From NCBI GenBank assembly GCA_949752745.1, contig OX457027.1:87999720-88063719 (forward strand): a stretch of DNA of 64,000 bases, given 5' to 3'. A program made the position numbers and the translations under genes. Source of the DNA: Protula sp. h YS-2021 (lineage: Eukaryota > Annelida > Polychaeta > Sabellida > Serpulidae). This document shows positions 18,827 through 24,817 of this stretch, piece by piece (the first letter of the stretch is position 1; every line of letters starts with the position of its first letter). The notes below the pieces were generated by a model, which worked only from the letters and a program-made list of their open reading frames with translations, did no database searches and was not told the origin of the DNA.

Positions 18827-19478
18827 CTTGACTGCGAATGGTCAAATGAGTTGGTTCTTGTTTATACACTGCTTTATCAATATATACATAATGTGTATCT
18901 TTTGGTAAAATGCCTGTAGGAATACGTAGTTGATCATTTGTCTTTGGTTTTAAATCAATGAATAAATAACCATGGGGTTTGCTGGTAGCATCTTGATAGG
19001 CTTCTATGAGAAATTGAGATCTTCCAGGATACATTTGCCGCGCCAATGTACTAATTTGTTGACTATCTCTAGGATTTTTAAACAGAATGATATAATGTGT
19101 ATTCAAACTAATATTTCGCATCTCTTTCCCATGATGGAATAAATTATGTACAATAAAGATAATGCTTGGATTTTGATGACTGCTGCCAACACTAAAGATA
19201 CGTGTCATACGCTCATCACTATGACATTTCGTCATTAAGTCATCAATGATAAGTAAGTTTGGTTTTTTCGGGTTAAAACGCTCTTCAATGTCATCTGGAA
19301 TGCCTTGGTAAAATTCCACGCCTTTCATTCCCTTGTACAAAGGCTGATCTGCTTCATAAAGCCATAAAATGCTTTTTGGAGAGGGTTGAATCAACTTTTG
19401 TTCTAGAATTTCCTTCACCAGAGACGTTTTGCCACTGCCTGTAGGTCCAGAGACTAAACATGTAAATGGATGCTTCAT
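18819..19478 (-). CDS. FtsK/HerA-type genome packaging ATPase
   Basis: 219 residues from ATG 19478; the longer frame begins with a TTG. Walker A GPTGSGKT lies near residue 12 and Walker B NLLIIDDLM near residue 94, followed by the sensor-like IIFIVHNLFHHG. It is related to the A32-type packaging ATPases of adintoviruses and large DNA viruses and would pump the genome into capsids. The frame is complete and overlaps the next gene by 8 nt. Confidence 0.9.
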   Translation of the reverse strand: MKHPFTCLVSGPTGSGKTSLVKEILEQKLIQPSPKSILWLYEADQPLYKGMKGVEFYQGIPDDIEERFNPKKPNLLIIDDLMTKCHSDERMTRIFSVGSSHQNPSIIFIVHNLFHHGKEMRNISLNTHYIILFKNPRDSQQISTLARQMYPGRSQFLIEAYQDATSKPHGYLFIDLKPKTNDQLRIPTGILPKDTHYVYIDKAVYKQEPTHLTIRSQDV

Positions 19479-19594
19479 TTTTGAATGTCTGTTTCTTTCA
19501 CCCAACTGTTATACTTGTTTGGCCAACCTAACCACTTGACAAATAATTCTTTCACACCTCCTCGTCTTTTACGTGTTTTCAAGACTTTTTCAAT

Positions 19595-20564
19595 TCAATA
19601 AATAGATTCAATATCTTTGGTCACTTTCTGCAGTTCTTCTTTATAGAAATGTCCATCAATATCTTCGTCTAAAAAGTCTTTCACACGATACAAATGTATT
19701 CCTTGCTTCTTACAACGATGTATGACAATGAAGACTTCTTGCGTCCATTTGATGTGATAATCCCGTTGAAACACGTATTTGATGTGAGAAATGCGAACGT
19801 GATCGCCAATGTTAAATTTGTACTTCTTCTTCTTCTTCGGTTTCAATTTCAGTTTGTCGACATACATATACTTCCACACTTTTGATTCGTTGTCTTTACG
19901 AATCTCTGCAGGAGCATATTTATTAGGAAGAGAACCATGAGGTCTATGGTTGTAATTATACACCAAGTCTGGAAGAATGTCTAAATAATGGTAAGTTTGA
20001 TTATGTTGAAAATACCGATACATCATTCCCTTTAGAGTGCGATGGACTCTTCCAGCTTTGGTTTCATTCTTTGAATGCATGAATTCCCTCTTTCTTTAAA
20101 AATGCTTTTACCCATCTGTTTTTAAATTCCGTTCCTTTATCAGACCTTAAAGTTCGTGGTCTTCGTCGTGTGTCATGAAAAATCTTTTGGAAAGCTTGTA
20201 TGACGCTGGTATGTGATTTATTAGGTATTGGCTGTACCCACACATATTTGGAAAACACATCAATGACAATGAGTAAAAAGCGTATGTCATCATTATAGGG
20301 AGCTATTTTTCCCATATCAGCCAAATCAATATCCCACATATCATCCATGCCACGTGTAATGACACGTTGTCTTTTGAACCAGTATTTTACAGGTTGTAGT
20401 AAACTGAAAGCATCTTGATCCTGTAGCCATTTCTTCACTTATGAATGTGTGACTGGTTGCTTATGTTTTCTTAAGATGTGATACAGTTTGTAAGGACCAG
20501 CAAATGCTCCAGGCTATCCAGGTTTGAAGTAAATATTGGTCAAGTAGTCTTTCCACGTCGACAT
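19595..20564 (-). pseudogene. retroviral-type integrase (Polinton INT)
   Basis: Start ATG 20564. The N-terminal region is cut by TAG at 20514-20516 and TAA at 20439-20441, both in frame, with family-like sequence between and after them (GPYKLYHILRKH). The catalytic core has WDIDLADM (Asp), LRSDKGTEF (Asp) and, after a frameshift near 20070, NETKAGRVHRTL (Glu), the DDE triad. The C-terminal SH3-like FNIGDHVRISH follows. With two stops and a frameshift this integrase is dead. A third, zinc-binding N-terminal domain cannot be confirmed. Confidence 0.9.
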
Positions 20565-20597
20565 GATGAATGAAAAAACATGTCTGAACAGAACAGC

Positions 20598-20603
20598 TTT
20601 TAT
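20598..20603 (-). terminator. polyadenylation signal of the right-arm unit
   Basis: TTTATT (AATAAA on the minus strand) lies between the integrase start and the last right-arm gene, suggesting separate leftward transcripts. Confidence 0.4.
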
Positions 20604-20656
20604 TTTATAACTCAACCAACATCACTTAACTAGCATCACTTAACTAACAAGTTTTT

Positions 20657-20988
20657 ACAAATCAAGTATAGATACAATGGTATGAATAACTGGAGACCAT
20701 TGGTCTTCAATGAACACTAACCAATGACTGAGTTCATCCAATGTAATAGCATCTACACCATATTTCTCACAACGTTGATTTGCATTCTCTAACACTTTAT
20801 CTGAATGAATGTAATATTTAGCTTAATTTCAATATGTATAAACACATGCAGCATGACAAGTATGTTCTTGACACTCTTCATGTTGACAAGCAGGACAGAC
20901 TAAATATGCAAACTTTTTACAGCTAATAACATTTCTTCACAATAAGCTTTTTGCACAATATATTGTCTCAATGTAATGTCTGTCATTA
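20657..20988 (-). pseudogene. Cys-rich right-arm gene, decayed
   Basis: From ATG 20988 (MTDITLRQYIVQKAYCEEML) a frameshift leads to a Cys/His cluster (VCPACQHEECQEHTCHAAC), then stops TGA and TAA within three codons. In the same frame a C-terminus (ITLDELSHWLVFIEDQW) follows, ending near 20657. The final strand-Trp pattern again resembles the PC4-type paralogs. It overlaps the preceding unknown-family gene. Confidence 0.4.
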
Positions 20989-21259
20989 TGCTGCAGCATA
21001 GATGAACCACTCTCTCACTTCATCAAACAGTCTTGAATCAAATCGAGCAAAGTGATATGCTGCTTCCACATCAAACTCCTCAGCTCTGGCAATGTTTGAG
21101 TCTTCACTCCTTACGCAAGTTTGTCAAGTTCAGCATGGAATGAGCAAGTTCCCAATAGATGTCAAAGTGTTCCAGATGTTGTTGAATAGATCCAAAACGT
21201 GTCAGTTCACTTATCATATAGTCCACAAACTTGTTCTTGAAACATGTTTCTATATCCAT
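20986..21259 (-). pseudogene. unknown family A, copy 3, frameshifted
   Basis: Start ATG 21259. TCFKNKFVDYMISEL, then HLEHFDIYWELAHSML matches copies 1 and 2. A frameshift near 21105 moves the rest (EEFDVEAAYHFARFDSRLF) to another frame, with a stop at 20986. It lies after NADAR on the same strand. No known domain is recognised. Confidence 0.5.
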
Positions 21260-21317
21260 CCTTTACATGTCCACACGTCTGCACACCATGACGGTTGACA
21301 AGATAATGAAAAAGTCT

Positions 21318-21755
21318 CTAACCCTCACACAAAAGTTCTAACAACTTTCCCATAATGTTCTGACCAGTATATCCAGATGACACTTGTTTCACACCAGATC
21401 CCCACCAATGATCATACGTTGCTTCCACTAAAGTTTTGTCTTTACATTCTTTCAACTTGTTGCGAAACAATACACACTGATTCCATTTGACTTGTAAAAC
21501 ATCTTGCATTTTGCTTCTCTTCACTGTATGCCATAAAGGACATGACTTTATCACTTTAGCAATACTTTTTGCCTCATATCCATTTCTACATGAAACAATG
21601 GCTGAAGCAATATCTGGACGGTGATGAAAAACTGCTTTCTCATATTGATACAACGCTTCACTTGAGTTGAACACATGTCCATACTTTTCAAGTCGTGTTG
21701 GAAACATATTTGAAAGAACGTCCTTGTGACCGCTAAATAGTACAAGATTCTCCAT
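21318..21755 (-). CDS. NADAR (YbiA-like) domain protein
   Basis: 145 residues, intact, the usual length of a single NADAR domain. Signature words are VLSNMFP, SSEALYQYEKA, KRSKMQDVLQVKW and LVEATYDHWWGSG, then GYTGQNIMGKLL. Known NADAR enzymes cleave N-glycosidic bonds; some remove ADP-ribose from guanine in DNA, and others act on riboflavin intermediates. In this mobile element it may counter host ADP-ribosylation or process NAD-linked nucleotides; that is inference. It sits among the leftward right-arm genes between unknown-family copies 2 and 3. Confidence 0.8.
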   Translation of the reverse strand: MENLVLFSGHKDVLSNMFPTRLEKYGHVFNSSEALYQYEKAVFHHRPDIASAIVSCRNGYEAKSIAKVIKSCPLWHTVKRSKMQDVLQVKWNQCVLFRNKLKECKDKTLVEATYDHWWGSGVKQVSSGYTGQNIMGKLLELLCEG

Positions 21756-21997
21756 GTTGACTTGGTTTCTGTTGTTTATTCTGACATGTCGGTTTCTTCC
21801 TGTAATAAAATATCTTTTAATATATTTGCTGCCTCTTCTATCATGTTCTTTCTTTGTTTACGTTGAAACCACTCACATAAAACTAAATTTGCTAGTTAGA
21901 AAAACATTGTTATGTTATCAATTCACTATGTTGTTACAAAGATGATTAAAAGGTTGTTGTTAAAGTTACCTGACAAAAGCTGATCGGTTTCCTCTTC

Positions 21998-22288
21998 TTA
22001 TTCTTGTAGTTCACAACAGTCTCTCAAATGATCAACTACGGTGAAATATACTTCTACATCAGTACGAGCAGAATAAAGCGCAGAATCAAAGTCAAAGTCA
22101 GGATCTTCTTCTATTCCAATTTTATGACATTCTCCAAGAAATCTTGAATGCAGTTCAATCACATCAAGACTATGATGTACAACATCCCAAAAAGCGTCCA
22201 AGTGATAAAGTTGATAGTCTGGAGTGCCACAGCAAGCAAGTTTAGCAATCATCAAGTCAACATAAGCTTTTTTAAAACATGCGTCCAT
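21998..22288 (-). CDS. unknown family A, copy 2, 96 aa
   Basis: Intact frame. MDACFKKAYVDLMIAKL, then YHLDAFWDVVHHSLDVI and an acidic DPDFDFDSALYSAR tail align with copies 1 and 3 by the pattern CFKxxxVDxMIxxL ... HLxxFxxxW ... DxxxA. No known fold is recognised; mostly helical character is likely. Confidence 0.55.
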   Translation of the reverse strand: MDACFKKAYVDLMIAKLACCGTPDYQLYHLDAFWDVVHHSLDVIELHSRFLGECHKIGIEEDPDFDFDSALYSARTDVEVYFTVVDHLRDCCELQE

Positions 22289-22312
22289 CTTGTTTCAGTG
22301 TCTTGTGAGCTT

Positions 22313-22579
22313 TTACTTTGCTTCACTGACTTTAAGTACTCCACACTTGCCGCAGAAGTTGTTTGGTTCACACAACTTGGAATTATACTTGTGGCAGTGG
22401 CAATGATAATCCTCCACATATCCACAAGCACCACAATAGTCACAGGTAAGTCCAAGTTGATTTTGTACGTTCATGTTCTCCAACTGAACTTCAGCCAACC
22501 TTTTCTTGGATAGCTTTGACACCTTCATCCGACCATATTTCGCAGCTTGATAGGATTTATGACATGACATTCCGGACAT
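22313..22579 (-). CDS. Cys-rich zinc-ribbon-like protein
   Basis: 88 residues with TCDYCGACGY, HCHCHKYN and CEPNNFCGKCG, at least four Cys/His pairs. It overlaps the end of the frame at 22525-22936 by 55 nt. That frame has its own CPEC just before its end, so the two may be one zinc-binding gene split by a frameshift. Function unknown. Confidence 0.5.
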   Translation of the reverse strand: MSGMSCHKSYQAAKYGRMKVSKLSKKRLAEVQLENMNVQNQLGLTCDYCGACGYVEDYHCHCHKYNSKLCEPNNFCGKCGVLKVSEAK

Positions 22580-22936
22580 GGTAACAAGACTGAGTTAATG
22601 TTATCCATCTCCTGAAGCAATGTCTCACATTCACCATGATCCATGTTGATGTACTTCGTACATCCTAGTCCGTGAACCAGCAATGTATGTGCAAAAGTTA
22701 TATAACGCATGCCCAAGATTGAAATGACTTCCAGCCACTTATTTTGCGTTAAGTATAGTTTGAAGCCAATGTCGCGTAAATTTTTCAAGCTCTGGCATAC
22801 AATCTTCCACAAAGATGGTGAATAAGCACATCATCTCTCTCCACGTGTGATGCGTAGAAATGGCCCATATTCTCCATGCTCCACAGTAATGGTTAAGTTG
22901 GCACTAATTTTAAAGCTGCTTGTCTTGTTCTCCATG
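22525..22936 (-). pseudogene. PC4-pattern paralog 4 with in-frame stop
   Basis: Start ATG 22936, downstream of a TATA box and Maf-type site. SANLTITVEHGEYGPFLRI matches the strand pair of paralogs 2 and 3 in place and spacing. TGA follows after codon 34. The same frame continues as LYLTQNKWLEVISIL, the Trp-helix ending, then a linker with CPEC. This is the fifth PC4-like member in the Polinton. Confidence 0.45.
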
Positions 22937-23021
22937 GCTGCCACAATGTACTGATGACTTCACGTCCACTCCCTCCGACTGTCTGCTGAGAAATGACTTC
23001 ACTCTGCTGAGTCCACTCCCT

Positions 23022-23051
23022 TTTTATACCCAACTATCTGCTGAGTCAGCT
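23022..23051 (-). promoter_or_regulatory. Maf-type site plus TATA box
   Basis: TGCTGAGTCAGCT (23039-23051, 12 of 13 to the Maf element) lies upstream of GGTATAAAAA (23021-23030) on the minus strand, before ATG 22936. Two further partial TGCTGAG words lie downstream at 22983 and 23004. Confidence 0.55.
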
Positions 23052-23440
23052 CCCTTTTCAAAGAACTTGCAAACTCGTTCATGGTTGAACCGAACAAGGT
23101 CTGATACATTATTTCGAACATCATCATCATAATGTAGAATAATTCTAGTAGCTACAACTAACATGAGCTCAACTGCCCAAATTGTATTCGGGTTGATAAA
23201 TGCTAAATCAATGTCATAAGTTGATAGTAAATGCAGTTCTTCACATTCATGTAGAAACGAGCGGATGAAACGATCTCTTGGAATAACCTTTCCAACAGCT
23301 TCCCAATGCAGATGCAAATTCTTCACTTGCAGCATCCAATCCGATTCAAAAGCAGGAAGCTTTGAAAACACATAGTCAATATAGTTCACTTTGAAGACGT
23401 CATCCATAGTCATACATCTGTCGAGAAGTAATGCCGACAT
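23024..23440 (-). CDS. unknown family A, copy 1, 138 aa
   Basis: Intact frame from ATG 23440, the outermost unique gene of the right arm. DVFKVNYIDYVFSKL, LHLHWEAVGKVI, RSFLHECEEL and YDIDLAF align with copies 2 and 3; an extra C-terminal segment follows. It is driven by the TIR promoter (TATA at 23467-23474), the mirror of the polymerase promoter. No domain is recognised. Confidence 0.55.
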   Translation of the reverse strand: MSALLLDRCMTMDDVFKVNYIDYVFSKLPAFESDWMLQVKNLHLHWEAVGKVIPRDRFIRSFLHECEELHLLSTYDIDLAFINPNTIWAVELMLVVATRIILHYDDDVRNNVSDLVRFNHERVCKFFEKGADSADSWV

Positions 23441-23466
23441 TGTGAAGTATTCTCTCGTTACACATG

Positions 23467-23631
23467 TATTTATACCACTTCCATATAATGGTGTGTAAAA
23501 TTTGTTATAATCGCTGACTCAGCAAAATTTATCACTGGTTGACATGTTTCACTCATACTTTTATGCTACTTACATGTAATCAAAATATGGTGTGTAACTT
23601 GCTTAAAAATTGTTAAAAAGCTGACTCAGCA
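23467..23631 (-). promoter_or_regulatory. mirror promoter module: two Maf-type sites, two TATA boxes
   Basis: On the minus strand: AGCTGACTCAGCA (23619-23631), CATAAAAG (23558-23565), CGCTGACTCAGCA (23512-23524) and TATAAATA (23467-23474). Each Maf-type site matches 12 of 13 bases. Order and spacing mirror 9203-9351. Confidence 0.6.
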
Positions 23632-23848
23632 GAATTTTACTTGTGTATATGAATGTCTCACTTACAGTTGTAGAGTTGTACTGCTGTAAAGCAGAGATAT
23701 CTGATGGTGAAGTTAAATGGTATTCATCCGCCAACTAGACCTGAAATGAGATAAAATGTATTCTCTCACACACACAGACAGACAGACATGTTTTGCTTCA
23801 TTTCATAATATACGATGGCCCTTAAAAGGGCCGAAAGATGTTAGTACA

Positions 23849-24178
23849 TCAGCAAGATGGATTCCTGCAGCGGCATTTGTACTTGTAGTACTCCTGCATC
23901 GTAAATGGCCTTACCGCGCACTTGAACGGATGGCTGTCGCAATAGCTCTTCAACTTCAGAGTCATACCACACCACCAGCAGTCATTACATATTGGTCCTG
24001 GCCCAGGTAGCGTCGCCGCAAACCTATACCAGAGCAGGCCACCGCAGGTTTTACAGCAAAAGCGCTGAGGTGCATTGTGGTGCACCGCGCAGTTGTGTGA
24101 CTGCCCTTCATATTTCAACCTCACGCAGCACTTGTAGCATTTTATGGTCACTTTCTTAGTAGCTGATGTGTTGTTCAT
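23849..24178 (-). CDS. Cys-rich TIR protein, intact copy
   Basis: 109 residues with KCYKCC, FCCKTCGG, CNDCWWCG and KCRCRNPSC, four Cys clusters typical of zinc-binding modules. It starts at ATG 24178, 44 nt after TATATAAG on the minus strand. It lies wholly inside the TIR, so the Polinton began with two copies; the left one is frameshifted. Family not recognised. Confidence 0.6.
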   Translation of the reverse strand: MNNTSATKKVTIKCYKCCVRLKYEGQSHNCAVHHNAPQRFCCKTCGGLLWYRFAATLPGPGPICNDCWWCGMTLKLKSYCDSHPFKCAVRPFTMQEYYKYKCRCRNPSC

Positions 24179-24221
24179 GATGTCTCTTGTTACCGTCCTT
24201 CACATGGTTTACCACTCATCC

Positions 24222-24229
24222 CTTATATA
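24222..24229 (-). promoter_or_regulatory. TATA box of the right Cys-rich gene
   Basis: TATATAAG on the minus strand, in the context AGTGGTATATAAGGGATGAG shared with the left TIR. Confidence 0.65.
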
Positions 24230-24289
24230 CCACTCGGATGTAATCAAATCGTGGTGTGTAACTTATGCTGACTTGACAAATGGTCCTCG

Positions 24290-24400
24290 CCTAGGGGGGG
24301 GGGGGGGGGGGTCGGTACATAGTATGTCCTGGGGGGGGGGGGTCGGTAAATAGTATGTCCTAGGGGGGGTCGGAACATAGTATGTCCTAGGTGGGGGTCA
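24290..24400 (-). repeat. G-tract minisatellite, right TIR
   Basis: Inverted counterpart of 8365-8455: G-runs of 7 to 17 between GGTC..ATAGTATGTCCT cores. Confidence 0.75.
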
Positions 24401-24530
24401 TCACTTTTTACCATAGGGTCTGTCCCGACTGCCGCCTGAGAGGGGTCATCGCTTTGTTATGAGGGTTACGCCTACATGGCTATGCTTCGTTACCATGACT
24501 ACGTCCATGACACACTTCCGCTCCAGACAC

Positions 24531-24566
24531 TATGACGTCACTTCCGGTCCAGACAGTGTGACGTCA
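24531..24566 (-). promoter_or_regulatory. ETS-CRE and CRE sites at the right tip
   Basis: TGACGTCA at 24533-24540 and 24559-24566. The first is part of the inverse of GGACCGGAAGTGACGTCATA. A third, degenerate copy lies near 24509. Confidence 0.6.
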
Positions 24567-24600
24567 TCAAGTGGGCCAGAACCGCCATTTCCTATCTACT

Positions 24601-24606
24601 CTTAGC
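24601..24606 (+). repeat. Polinton target-site duplication, right copy
   Basis: CTTAGC, identical to 8132-8137. Confidence 0.9.
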
Positions 24607-24645
24607 ATGTAACAACTCTTCCATTTCTTTTTGATTACCATCCAT
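24601..24645 (-). pseudogene. DIRS gag, first codons
   Basis: ATG 24645 opens MDGNQKEMEELLHAK, whose frame resumes across the Polinton at 8131. The Polinton therefore split gag near codon 14. Confidence 0.7.
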
Positions 24646-24778
24646 TTCGATCACTTACCCTGGGTTGGCAATATTCCTATTTAACTTTTTTCGTAAAATC
24701 GACTAGTTTCAGAGTGCCTAAATTCCGGAAAAGGAAGTGGCTTGAAACATAGGCAAGTGAGAGTCGGAATGAACGAAA

Positions 24779-24817
24779 ATGCGTTTGTAAGATCTTGCGG
24801 AACTGACGAGATAAAAT
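24779..24817 (-). repeat. DIRS terminal inverted repeat, 5' side
   Basis: Inverse complement of 4205-4243 with one mismatch. The leader between here and gag (24646-24778) is non-coding. Confidence 0.85.

Larger units (their letters stand above)
8138..24600. mobile_element. Maverick/Polinton, 16.46 kb
   Basis: The ends are AG...CT with long TIRs and a 6-bp CTTAGC duplication. The contents are the full Polinton core: pPolB, PC4-like cluster, protease, major and minor capsid proteins, small virion proteins, FtsK/HerA-type ATPase, integrase, plus accessory genes (NADAR, Cys-rich and unknown families). Left-arm genes run rightward and the rest leftward, converging at 14.4-14.75 kb. pPolB, MCP, protease and integrase carry frameshifts or stops, so this copy cannot move by itself. 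It sits inside DIRS gag, so it inserted after the DIRS element. Confidence 0.95.
23465..24600 (-). repeat. Polinton right TIR
   Basis: Inverse complement of 8138-9352 with scattered substitutions and indels. It carries the intact Cys-rich gene and the same promoter words. Confidence 0.9.
4205..24817 (-). mobile_element. DIRS-like tyrosine-recombinase retrotransposon, split by a Polinton
   Basis: A 39-nt sequence at 4205-4243 recurs inverted with one mismatch at 24779-24817, marking the element ends. Inside, on the minus strand, are gag, reverse transcriptase, RNase H and a tyrosine recombinase in DIRS order. A Polinton (8138-24600) with its duplicated CTTAGC site interrupts gag after about 15 codons. 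Without the Polinton the element is about 4.1 kb. All its genes carry frameshifts, so it is dead. DIRS elements integrate by recombinase and leave no target duplication, and none is seen. Confidence 0.85.
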
